DNA of 64,000 bases from positions 310,001-374,000 of the forward strand of contig NZ_JBGOSH010000002.1 in assembly GCF_041537925.1 (NCBI RefSeq), read 5' to 3'. Of the stretch, positions 17,676-25,911 are shown in pieces. Origin of the DNA: Ruegeria_C sp041537925 (GTDB taxonomy: Bacteria; Pseudomonadota; Alphaproteobacteria; Rhodobacterales; Rhodobacteraceae). Within the stretch, counting starts at the first letter, position 1. Every line of letters starts with the position of its first letter. A model generated the notes under the pieces. That model saw only the letters and a list, made by a program, of their open reading frames with translations, made no database searches and was not told the origin of the DNA. The position numbers and the translations under genes are program-made.

Positions 17676-20132
17676 TTAGCGCCCCGATGGACGGCGTTTG
17701 GCGCGCAGGGTAGGATCGGCCAGCGTCGGGTCCTCGGGCCAGGGATGTTTGGGATATTGCGCACGCATATCCTTACGTACATCCGCATAAGAACCCGCCC
17801 AGAACCCCGGCAGATCACGGGTGATCTGGATCGGGCGCCGTGCGGGTGACAGCAGCGTGACCTTCAGCGGCACACCGCCGCTTTCAGGATGGCGGGTCAC
17901 GCCGAACATCTCTTGCAGACGGACCGAGATCTCGGGGCCGTCCGGCCCATAATCAATCGCCACTTTGCGCCCCAGCGGGGTGGAGAACTGACCCGGAACG
18001 CGGCGGTCCAATTCCTGCATCTGGGACCAGCTGAGCACGGCCTGCAGAGCAGGGTAGAGGTCGAACCTTCGCCAGTCCTGCGCGTTGCGCACGCCGTCCA
18101 GCATCGGCAGCAACCAGTCTTCGAGGGTATCGGTCAGGCCCGAAAGCGAGAAATCGGGGAAATCACCGCCTTCGGTGCGGGCCAGTTCCACGCGGGTGGC
18201 CAACCTTGCTGCGGAACCCTCCAGCCGCATGCCCAGATCGCGCACGCCATCCAGCATCGCCTGTGCCACAAGATCGGGCGGGACCTCTTTCCAAATACGA
18301 TCCTCCAGCGTGATGGCGCCCAGCCGTTCCTGCCTGCGCGCGATCACGCGGCGTTCACGCCGGGACCAGGAGCAGCTGTCGACCCATTCGATCTGTGCAC
18401 CGAAGGTCTCATGCAACTCGTGCTCGGTGATTTGGATCGCCTGACGGATGCGCGCTTCGCGCGGGTTGCCGTCGGTGTCGGTGGCGATCAGGTAAGGCGC
18501 GCGCACCAGCGGATCACCCGCATCCAGTACCGCGCCCTTGCCCCCGCTCAGAACAAAGCGCGCCGCGTCGCCCGGGCGGCGCTGCCCGATGCGGTCGGGA
18601 TAGGCCAGCGCAGCCATCACTGCCGGGCTGACAGCCTCGGTCCCCTTCGGGGCCTGCCGTACCAACCGCCGGGCTTCTTCCTTGACCCGGCTCACGGCGC
18701 TGGGATTTACCTGATAGGGCCGCTCATGGCGGAAGCGCCGTAGATCGCGCAGCGCTGCCAGCCGTAGGCTCAGATCCACCGGCGCGCCGCGCAGAATGTC
18801 GCGATCCGCCATCAGGGCGGCCAGCGGCGCGGCATCGCGCCCGGCGCGGAGTAACATATGCCCAAGACGCGGATGCAGCGGCAGCCGCGCCAGGGCCCGC
18901 CCGTGTTCAGTGATCCGCCCGTGCGCATCCAGCGCGCCCAACAGCGTTAGCAGCGCGCGCGCCTCCTGCATTGCGCGCTCGGGCGGGGCGGTCAGAAACG
19001 GCAAATCCTGCGCTGCTGCCCCCCAAAGCGCCAGTTCCAGCGCCAGCCCGGTCAGGTCGGTTGCTTCGATCTCGGCGGGAGGGTAGGCCATCAGCGCGCC
19101 CTCTTCGCCTTTGGACCACATCCGGAAACACGCGCCCTCGGCCACGCGCCCTGCACGGCCTGCGCGCTGGGTAGCTTCGGCGCGGGTGACCCGTTCGGTC
19201 ACCAACCGCGACATGCCCGAGCCCGGATCGAACCGCGCCCGCCGCGCCCGACCCATATCGACTACCGCGCGCACATCCGGCAGGGTCAGCGAGGTTTCGG
19301 CTATGGATGTGGCCAGAACCAGCTTGCGCCCCGAGTTTGCAGTGGCGATAGCCTTGCGCTGCTCGGCAAAGGGCAGGGCACCAAACAGGGGATGCACCGC
19401 GCAGTCGTTGGGCAGGCGGTCGGTCAGACGGGACTGCAGCCGCCGGATCTCGCCCTCACCCGGCAGAAAGACCAGTACACTGCCGCCTCTGCTGCGGGTT
19501 TCCTTCTCGGCTGTGAACACAAGATCGGTCAATGCCGTCAGTGGATCAGCGTCTTTCCCAATCGGACGGTCCAGCCAGCGCAGATCGACCGGATAGCTGC
19601 GCCCTTCAGAGCTGACCAACGGCGCCTGCATCAGCTCTGCCACCGGCCCCGCATCCAGCGTTGCGGACATGGCCAGCAGGATCAGATCGTCGCGCAGCGC
19701 ACCCGTCACCTCCAGGCACAACGCCAAGCCCAGATCGGCGTTGAGCGAGCGTTCGTGGAATTCGTCAAAGATCACCGCACCCACACCGGGCAGGTCAGGG
19801 TCGGATTGCAGCATCCGGGTCAGGATGCCCTCGGTCACCACTTCGATGCGGGTTTGCGGGCCGGTTTTCGCCTCGCCCCGGATGCGATAGCCTACCGTTT
19901 CGCCGACCCGCTCGCCCAGGGTCTCGGCCATCCGCTCGGCAGCGGCGCGGGTGGCCAGACGGCGCGGCTCGAGCATGATGATCCGCCCTTCGGTCAGCCC
20001 ATCCTCTAGCATGGCTAGGGGCACCCGCGTGGTCTTGCCCGCGCCCGGCGGGGCTTGCAGCACGGCCCGACGTGACCGGCGCAGCGCATCCAGCAGATCG
20101 GGCAGGGCATCGTCGATGGGCAGTCTCGTCAT
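17676..20132 (-). CDS. hrpB: ATP-dependent helicase HrpB
   Basis: An 818-aa DEAH-type helicase. Walker A (APPGAGKTTRVPLAML) is at about residues 41-56, the DEFH box (VIFDEFHERSL) near 122, motif III SAT near 155 and motif VI (QRAGRAGR) near 320. The HrpB C-terminal domain follows. Length and motif order match the bacterial HrpB family. The role is uncertain in most bacteria, probably RNA remodelling. It starts at ATG 20132, 33 bp after the stop of the DUF3108 gene upstream, so the two may be co-transcribed. Confidence 0.93.
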   Translation of the reverse strand: MTRLPIDDALPDLLDALRRSRRAVLQAPPGAGKTTRVPLAMLEDGLTEGRIIMLEPRRLATRAAAERMAETLGERVGETVGYRIRGEAKTGPQTRIEVVTEGILTRMLQSDPDLPGVGAVIFDEFHERSLNADLGLALCLEVTGALRDDLILLAMSATLDAGPVAELMQAPLVSSEGRSYPVDLRWLDRPIGKDADPLTALTDLVFTAEKETRSRGGSVLVFLPGEGEIRRLQSRLTDRLPNDCAVHPLFGALPFAEQRKAIATANSGRKLVLATSIAETSLTLPDVRAVVDMGRARRARFDPGSGMSRLVTERVTRAEATQRAGRAGRVAEGACFRMWSKGEEGALMAYPPAEIEATDLTGLALELALWGAAAQDLPFLTAPPERAMQEARALLTLLGALDAHGRITEHGRALARLPLHPRLGHMLLRAGRDAAPLAALMADRDILRGAPVDLSLRLAALRDLRRFRHERPYQVNPSAVSRVKEEARRLVRQAPKGTEAVSPAVMAALAYPDRIGQRRPGDAARFVLSGGKGAVLDAGDPLVRAPYLIATDTDGNPREARIRQAIQITEHELHETFGAQIEWVDSCSWSRRERRVIARRQERLGAITLEDRIWKEVPPDLVAQAMLDGVRDLGMRLEGSAARLATRVELARTEGGDFPDFSLSGLTDTLEDWLLPMLDGVRNAQDWRRFDLYPALQAVLSWSQMQELDRRVPGQFSTPLGRKVAIDYGPDGPEISVRLQEMFGVTRHPESGGVPLKVTLLSPARRPIQITRDLPGFWAGSYADVRKDMRAQYPKHPWPEDPTLADPTLRAKRRPSGR

Positions 20133-20165
20133 GCCGGGCCTTATCGTCCAACCCCGCGCCTGCGT

Positions 20166-20867
20166 CTAGCGCCGTATGATCGTGGCGGGACCGAAGAGGG
20201 TATCTGACCGGACCTCAACCAGCCGCATCAACTCGCCTGCGGGGGCGTAGGTAACGGTGAATTCGAAATTGCGCTTTCGCTTCAGGTCCTCGGGCGAATA
20301 GCCGCCAACGCGGCGAAAGATGCCGTGGCAGGTGATCAGCGGCCCTGCCTCAGTGCGGCGAGTCATTGCCAGTTCGGTCAGGCGCTTGCCATCGAAGATG
20401 CGCTGCGTCAGGTTACACAGCCCCTGCGCCGGCTGATCGCGCATCACCACAAAAAGCGCCGAAAGCGGATCAAGTGCGCCTTTTTGTTCGGCATCTGTAA
20501 CGGCGTGTTTGGAATTGCGCCCTGAGCCAGGACCGTCACGGCGGGCAATGCCCCCGGAATAGGTCAGCCGTTCCTTTGACTGGCGGCGGCCGGTGTCCAT
20601 CTCTTCGATATAGTTGCGCGGCTGGAAGGTGTCACCCTGCACGCGGCCGTTGGATTTTAGCTGAAACCAAACGCCGGATAGCGCATTGACCAGCCCGGTC
20701 GTCTCGAATCGCGAGGCGACAGAATAGCGCGAGCCTTTGACCACGCCGGACAGTGCCAGATCACCGACCTTTGCGCCAAGCGCGCGCACGTCATATTGCC
20801 CTTCGGTCTGCTGAGCACAGGCAAGGCTCGGCAGGCACAGAAGCAGGACGACCCCTATCATTCGCAT
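20166..20867 (-). CDS. Exported DUF3108 domain protein
   Basis: A 233-aa protein from ATG 20867 (ATG 20861 is also possible). A signal peptide (MIGVVLLLCLPSLACA, cleaved before QQTEGQ) directs it to the periplasm. The body is beta-rich with the DUF3108 pattern (YDVRALGAKVGDLALSG, then SRFETTGLVNAL, then LDPLSALFVVM). Function is unknown for this family; envelope-associated beta-barrel-like proteins are suggested. It is divergent from meaB (83 bp between starts) and precedes hrpB. Confidence 0.85.
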   Translation of the reverse strand: MRMIGVVLLLCLPSLACAQQTEGQYDVRALGAKVGDLALSGVVKGSRYSVASRFETTGLVNALSGVWFQLKSNGRVQGDTFQPRNYIEEMDTGRRQSKERLTYSGGIARRDGPGSGRNSKHAVTDAEQKGALDPLSALFVVMRDQPAQGLCNLTQRIFDGKRLTELAMTRRTEAGPLITCHGIFRRVGGYSPEDLKRKRNFEFTVTYAPAGELMRLVEVRSDTLFGPATIIRR

Positions 20868-20950
20868 CGCTTTTGATCCCTGTCGGTTCGGTACTGGACA
20901 AAGGCGATATACCCACGGCATGAAGGCACCACAACAGCATTGGCGGGGCC

Positions 20951-21928
20951 ATGACGACCGATACTTTGTCAGACAGGATCTTGAAGGGCGAGCGCCGGGC
21001 ACTGGCCCGTGCCATCACTCTGGTCGAAAGCCAGCGCGCCGATCACCGGGCCGAGGCCGCTTCGCTACTGGACCAGCTGCGCAAATCGGGCCGTCAGGCG
21101 GTCCGCATTGGCTTATCCGGCACACCGGGCGTCGGCAAGTCGACCTTTATCGAAAGCTTCGGCATGTTTCTGACCGGACAGGGGCTGCGGGTGGCGGTGC
21201 TGGCTGTCGATCCCAGCTCGGCCCGCTCAGGTGGCTCGATTCTGGGCGACAAGACCCGGATGGACCGCCTGTCGCGCGACCCCAACGCCTTTATCCGCCC
21301 CTCGCCCAGCCAAGCGCATCTGGGCGGCGTGGCGCGCCGCACTCGCGAGGCAGTGAGCCTGTGCGAGGCGGCAGGGTTCGACGTGGTGCTGATCGAAACC
21401 GTGGGTGTAGGTCAGTCGGAAACTGTCGTGGCCGAGATCTCTGACCTGTTCCTGTTGCTTCTCGCGCCTGCGGGCGGGGATGAACTTCAAGGTGTCAAGC
21501 GCGGCATCATGGAGATGGCCGACCTGATTCTCGTCAACAAGGCCGATGGTGATCTGCGCCCGGCCGCCACCCGCACCTGCGCCGATTACTCCGGCGCGCT
21601 GCGCCTGCTACGCAAACGCCCGCAGGACCCTGACGGCTATCCCAAAGCGCTGATGGTTTCGGCATTGGAAGAGGCCGGACTGACCAAAGCCTGGGAAGAC
21701 ATGACATCTCTGGTGACCTGGCGTCGTGAAAACGGGTTCTGGGACCGCCGCCGCGCCGATCAGGCGCGCTACTGGTTCGAGCAGGAGGTCCGCCACGCGC
21801 TGCTGTCCCGTCTGGAGACATCGCAGGCACAGGCCGAATTGGAACGCCTGGGCTCCGGCGTGGCCAGCGGCGCGCTCAGCCCCACTACCGCCGCAAAGCA
21901 GATGCTGACAAAACTCGCGCAAGCCTGA
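20951..21928 (+). CDS. meaB: Methylmalonyl-CoA mutase-associated GTPase MeaB
   Basis: A 325-aa G3E-family GTPase. The P-loop GTPGVGKST is at about residues 56-64, followed by VDPSSARSGGSILGDKTRM (switch region), ETVGVGQSE and NKAD (guanine specificity). MeaB protects and reloads the B12-dependent methylmalonyl-CoA mutase, the last step of propionyl-CoA assimilation. No mutase gene is in the window. Its presence says that the organism handles propionyl-CoA by the methylmalonyl route, which matters for interpreting the acnD/prpF genes nearby. Confidence 0.95.
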   Translation: MTTDTLSDRILKGERRALARAITLVESQRADHRAEAASLLDQLRKSGRQAVRIGLSGTPGVGKSTFIESFGMFLTGQGLRVAVLAVDPSSARSGGSILGDKTRMDRLSRDPNAFIRPSPSQAHLGGVARRTREAVSLCEAAGFDVVLIETVGVGQSETVVAEISDLFLLLLAPAGGDELQGVKRGIMEMADLILVNKADGDLRPAATRTCADYSGALRLLRKRPQDPDGYPKALMVSALEEAGLTKAWEDMTSLVTWRRENGFWDRRRADQARYWFEQEVRHALLSRLETSQAQAELERLGSGVASGALSPTTAAKQMLTKLAQA

Positions 21929-22082
21929 CTGCTTTTGCACTCGGGATTCGTCGCAGGTAGAGAATGCGCCTTCGATTCTGTATAGTAACGGCAAATGCAA
22001 TTAAAGTTTGCGTTTTGTCACGGCGCTGAACCAGGTCGAAAATCCGGTAGGGGCACAGTGTAGACCGGATTTGCGGGAACGG

Positions 22083-23366
22083 ATGACCATGCCCAATATC
22101 ACCGGGACAAGCAACGCCGACTTCGTAGATGTCACCAATGATAACGGGACCCTGAACGGAACGCCGCAAGGGATATCGATCGACAACATCTGGGCGCGCG
22201 GCGGTGACGACACCGTAACTGTCACTGACAGCAACATTTCCGGCGATATTGTCGGCAATAGCGGCGATGACACCATCTCGGTTACGGACAGCACTGTTGC
22301 CGGACGGATTGTCGGCGGTGCCGATTCAGACACGCTCGATATCGACGGGTCGGTCGTCGCGCGCGTGAGCGGCAATACCGGCGAGGATACCATCACGATT
22401 TCGGGCGGCTCGGATGTCCAGCAAGTCTTTGCTGGCGGGGACAATGATAGCGTCAGCGTTCAGGAAGCGCGCGTTGGGAACCTTCAGCTCAGTTCCGGGG
22501 ACGATTCGCTTACATTTGTGAATTCCGATGCCACGGGCATCCTGAATGGCGGGGCAGGCATCGACACGTTGGGGCTGCCTATTGGCACAGTGGTCACCGA
22601 TAGCACATTCGGGACTTTCACGGTGTTGGTCGGAGGCAGCTATTCCGTGCCCGCCGAGACATTCCTGCTTCCGACCGGGCAGAGTGTTCGCTATTCGACT
22701 TTCGAAAACCTGTCGGCAGTTCCATGTCTGACGCGATCCACCCGTATTCTGGCCCAAGACGGAATGGTTGAAATCCAAGACCTCAGAGTCGGTGATCTGA
22801 TATCGACGCTTGGAAATGGCTTGCAACCCATCCGCTGGATCGGTCGCCGTCGGTTTGACGCAAAGGCGCTGACAGAGAGCCCCAACTTGCGCCCTGTCCG
22901 CATTCTGGCAGGCGCGATGGGCAGCGCATTGCCGCGCCGTGATCTGCTGGTGTCCCGGCAACATCGCATGCTGGTTCGCTCCAGGATCGCTCAGCGCATG
23001 TTCGGGGAATCCGAGGTGCTGATTCCGGCGATCAAGCTGACGGCCCTTCCGGGGGTCTTCGTGGATGCATCGGCAGAATCAGTCGAGTATTTTCACCTGC
23101 TCTTCGACGCGCACCAGATAATCTACGCCGAAAACACCCCCACAGAGAGCCTTTTCACTGGCCCCGAAGCGCTTAAATCACTCGGCAGTGCTGTGCGCGA
23201 AGAGATCCTCGGCATTTTCCCGGAACTGGCAGATATCAGCCATATCGCGGATCTGGCCCGGTACATCCCGCACGGGCGACCCCAAGGGCAACTGGTTGAG
23301 CGGCATCTGAAAAACAACAAACCGATGTTGCAGTCCGTATGTCCGACCTTGCCCGTGTTGGGATGA
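22083..23366 (+). CDS. RTX-like repeat protein with C-terminal Hint domain
   Basis: A 427-aa protein. Residues about 1-190 are acidic, with repeating GGDDTVTVTDS / GGADSDTLDI / GGDNDSVSV units like calcium-binding or beta-roll repeats. Cys215 (PCLTRSTRI) opens a Hint domain of the type found in roseobacters (IQDLRVGDLISTLGNG, then LLVSRQHRMLVRS), which in inteins and hedgehog proteins catalyses self-cleavage. There is no classical signal peptide, as expected for type I secretion. The start is uncertain between ATG 22083 and 22089, with no strong ribosome binding site. Adhesive or secreted function is inference. Confidence 0.85.
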   Translation: MTMPNITGTSNADFVDVTNDNGTLNGTPQGISIDNIWARGGDDTVTVTDSNISGDIVGNSGDDTISVTDSTVAGRIVGGADSDTLDIDGSVVARVSGNTGEDTITISGGSDVQQVFAGGDNDSVSVQEARVGNLQLSSGDDSLTFVNSDATGILNGGAGIDTLGLPIGTVVTDSTFGTFTVLVGGSYSVPAETFLLPTGQSVRYSTFENLSAVPCLTRSTRILAQDGMVEIQDLRVGDLISTLGNGLQPIRWIGRRRFDAKALTESPNLRPVRILAGAMGSALPRRDLLVSRQHRMLVRSRIAQRMFGESEVLIPAIKLTALPGVFVDASAESVEYFHLLFDAHQIIYAENTPTESLFTGPEALKSLGSAVREEILGIFPELADISHIADLARYIPHGRPQGQLVERHLKNNKPMLQSVCPTLPVLG

Positions 23367-23443
23367 CAAATCGAGGCAAAGATTTCGGCCCACCCGTCTT
23401 GACCCTTCCCGCGATTCCTCTTACACGCATCCAACCAGTTTTC

Positions 23444-23476
23444 GGGCGCGCCTTCGGGCCGCGCCCTTCATGATTT
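23444..23476 (+). terminator. Possible terminator hairpin after the Hint gene
   Basis: GGGCGCG (23444-23450) can pair with CGCGCCC (23460-23466) around a CCTTCGGGC loop, which itself can add pairs. The following bases (TTCATGATTT) are only weakly T-rich, so it could equally be a structured leader of rpmB. Confidence 0.35.
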
Positions 23477-23533
23477 GGCAGGGGCCTGACACAGGGTTGG
23501 AACCACTGCCGCCAGATACGAAGGATGAAACCC

Positions 23534-23824
23534 ATGTCGCGCCGTTGCGAACTGACCGGAAAAGGCCCGATGACTGGCAACAATGTCAGCCACGCCAAAA
23601 ACAGAACCCGTCGCCGGTTCCTGCCCAACCTGAATGATGTGACCCTGCAGTCGGAAACTCTGGGCCGTGGCGTCAAGCTGCGGATCTCGGCTGCGGCCCT
23701 GCGCTCGGTCGATCACCGCGGTGGTCTGGACGCGTTCCTGGCCAAGGCAAAGGACGACGAACTGTCGGCCAACGCGCTGAAGGTCAAGAAAGAGATCGCG
23801 AAGGCACAAACCGCTACCGCCTGA
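23534..23824 (+). CDS. rpmB: Ribosomal protein bL28
   Basis: A 96-aa protein starting MSRRCELTGKGPMTGNNVSH, the typical alphaproteobacterial L28 N-terminus, rich in Lys/Arg. I use ATG 23534, not the ATG 9 bases earlier, because the AAGGA site is correctly spaced for it and the protein then matches the family start. It is a component of the 50S subunit. Stands alone, with its own terminator. Confidence 0.96.
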   Translation: MSRRCELTGKGPMTGNNVSHAKNRTRRRFLPNLNDVTLQSETLGRGVKLRISAAALRSVDHRGGLDAFLAKAKDDELSANALKVKKEIAKAQTATA

Positions 23825-23849
23825 TCACTGATCGGATGGACAATATAAA

Positions 23850-23881
23850 CCCCGCACCGGAACCGGTGCGGGGTTTTCTTG
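23850..23881 (+). terminator. Rho-independent terminator after rpmB
   Basis: An 11-bp perfect stem, CCCCGCACCGG (23850-23860) with CCGGTGCGGGG (23863-23873), is followed by TTTTCTTG. It lies between the convergent rpmB and acid phosphatase genes. The minus-strand tail (TTTATATTG) is less T-rich, so it is strongest for rpmB. Confidence 0.88.
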
Positions 23882-23900
23882 TTTGGATATCTTGTGCGGA

Positions 23901-24593
23901 TCAGGACGAGATACGGACCTGAGCAATCGCTTTCTGAAACACCGGGTTGGCGATGATCACATCCGCATTGGCATGGCCCAAGGTCTGACCGGTGATGACA
24001 TCCATCGGGTAGTGCAGGCCTCCGTTCACACGGCCATAGCCAACCTGTTCGGCCAGATCGATCAGGGTAGTCTCATGCTCGGGGAAAGCCTCGGACAGGA
24101 GCCGGGCATAGATCACCGCGCGGATAGAGTGGCCGCTGGGGTAGGAGGCGACGGGGCGCACGTCACCGATCGGTTCCACAGCATCGTTCACCACGAAGGG
24201 TCGGGGGAGGCTATAAACCGATTTGAGCGCATCATAGTCAGAGCGCACCTCGTCGATCGACTGATCGATCACGATCTTGAGTCTCGCCGCATCGACGGTG
24301 AATACGTCCGAGACGAGAACGGGCCAGAACCTCTCGACGGTGAGCGGTGTTTCCACGAATTCGACTTGCTCCGGCGTGCGCGTCACCTGCTCCCATTCGA
24401 CAATTGCCATCCGGGTGTCAAACGCTGCGCTGTCCATCTCGGGCGGCGGCGGGATCAGTTCCGTCGCGGTTACGCTGCCTTCGGGCAGGTACCTTTCGGT
24501 CGCTGCATAGCTCGGTTGCGCCACGCCAATCATCAGCAAGGCGAGCCCCACCGCAAATGCCGGGGCTATCAGATAATTTCTGGTCGGTCTCAT
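23901..24593 (-). CDS. Class A non-specific acid phosphatase (PAP2 superfamily)
   Basis: A 230-aa exported protein from ATG 24593, which has an AAGGAGA site. A signal peptide ends near residue 30 (PSYA). The three PAP2 phosphatase motifs are present: K124-x6-RP, PSGH at 152-155, and R188-x5-H194-x3-D198. The SYPSGHS segment is typical of class A bacterial acid phosphatases (PhoN/PhoC), which strip phosphate from many esters in the periplasm. Convergent with rpmB. With the PiT permease in the same region it would fit phosphate acquisition. Confidence 0.9.
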   Translation of the reverse strand: MRPTRNYLIAPAFAVGLALLMIGVAQPSYAATERYLPEGSVTATELIPPPPEMDSAAFDTRMAIVEWEQVTRTPEQVEFVETPLTVERFWPVLVSDVFTVDAARLKIVIDQSIDEVRSDYDALKSVYSLPRPFVVNDAVEPIGDVRPVASYPSGHSIRAVIYARLLSEAFPEHETTLIDLAEQVGYGRVNGGLHYPMDVITGQTLGHANADVIIANPVFQKAIAQVRISS

Positions 24594-24764
24594 ATCGGAA
24601 TCTCCTTTCCCGGTCGCGCGACAACCTTCTGTTGTGTGATCACAAGAAGATGGGAAGGTGACCAGCCGAACCCAAGCGCAGGCGGGGAGATTGGCGGCAG
24701 ATGAGCAAATCATCATATGGGCTTAATGCCTGCGAGATCGGGTGTTCAAGCGGTCTTGTCTGTG

Positions 24765-25910
24765 TCAGGCGTCCGCGTCGATCCCGGCGCTGAAAAACAC
24801 TGTACCGTCCATGATGCGACGTTGGGTGCGGAAGGTGCTGGCCGATATGGCTTCTGGGCCGTCAGAGCCTTGCGTGACCTTCGCCATCACTGGCAGAACA
24901 CCGGAGGGGTTGCCGATGCGCAACGGCCGTGACGTGCCGGCGATCCGATTGACCAATGTGCCGGGAATATGCGCAGCCACACCGGTGCACATGCCCCCGG
25001 TGAGCGTAATCGCGCGATGGGAATTGCCCATCGAGATCAACCGCACGCCAAGATCGTGACTGTCTGCGCCATGGGTGCAGCCATCCAGCGCTGTAAAGGC
25101 CTGTGGGTCGCCGATGATGGCGACCTTGGGATTGGACAGCGAAGCCTCTGTGACGGTTTCGGCCATGCCCATTGCCACTGCAGCTTCGCGACGGATGGCT
25201 TCCATCCGCGCCATGTAATCGGCATCCGCATCAAGCGCTTGTGGCAGTTCGGTAGCCGTTTTACCTAGCGCTGCGGCCCGCACAAAAACCACCGGGTTGG
25301 CCGCGTCCACCAGCGATGCCTCTACCGCGCCCAGCCCGGCGACCTGCAAGATATTCAAAGGCTTGCCCGTCGGCAGCAGCCTGCCGGTTGCCGCCCCGCC
25401 GGGGCGCAGAAATTCGAGCGTTACGCGCGCGCCGGACCCTGAAACACCGGGAATCGTGAAATCTCCTTGCTCGACCGGCATACCGCCCTGAACCGGGAAC
25501 CGCACGTGATAGATCTGACCGGTATTGGTGTTGAAAATCCGCACCAGAGCATCGCCATCCTCATCTGCCTGCACCATCCCTTCCTCGACCGCGAAGGGGC
25601 CCACGCAGGAAGTCATATTTCCGCAGGCCGAACCATAATCGGCCACCGGCTGATCCACCGCAATCTGCACGAAAGTGTAGTCCACATCCGCGTCCTTACG
25701 CGACGAGCGCTCTACAATCACCACCTTGGACAGCGAAGAAATGCCGCCGCCCATGCCGTCAAGTTGCCTGCCATAGGGATCGGGGCTGCCCAGAACCTGC
25801 AGAAAGATGCGGTCGCGCACAGCGCGCTCCGCAGGCAGATCGGTGCCGTTGAACACCACTGCCTTCGACGTGCCACCGCGATAGAACGCAGCCCTGATCC
25901 GATTTCGCAT
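24765..25910 (-). CDS. prpF: 2-methylaconitate cis-trans isomerase family protein PrpF
   Basis: A 381-aa protein starting MRNRIRAAFYRGGTSKAVVF, with the PrpF N-terminal motif (RGGTSKA), GSACGNMTSC and SMGNSHRAITLTGG. PrpF isomerises 2-methylaconitate and works with AcnD in the Fe/S-dependent route of the 2-methylcitrate cycle. It starts one base after the acnD stop, so the two are one operon. The family also includes isomerases of other unsaturated tricarboxylates. Confidence 0.9.
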   Translation of the reverse strand: MRNRIRAAFYRGGTSKAVVFNGTDLPAERAVRDRIFLQVLGSPDPYGRQLDGMGGGISSLSKVVIVERSSRKDADVDYTFVQIAVDQPVADYGSACGNMTSCVGPFAVEEGMVQADEDGDALVRIFNTNTGQIYHVRFPVQGGMPVEQGDFTIPGVSGSGARVTLEFLRPGGAATGRLLPTGKPLNILQVAGLGAVEASLVDAANPVVFVRAAALGKTATELPQALDADADYMARMEAIRREAAVAMGMAETVTEASLSNPKVAIIGDPQAFTALDGCTHGADSHDLGVRLISMGNSHRAITLTGGMCTGVAAHIPGTLVNRIAGTSRPLRIGNPSGVLPVMAKVTQGSDGPEAISASTFRTQRRIMDGTVFFSAGIDADA

Positions 25911-25911
25911 C

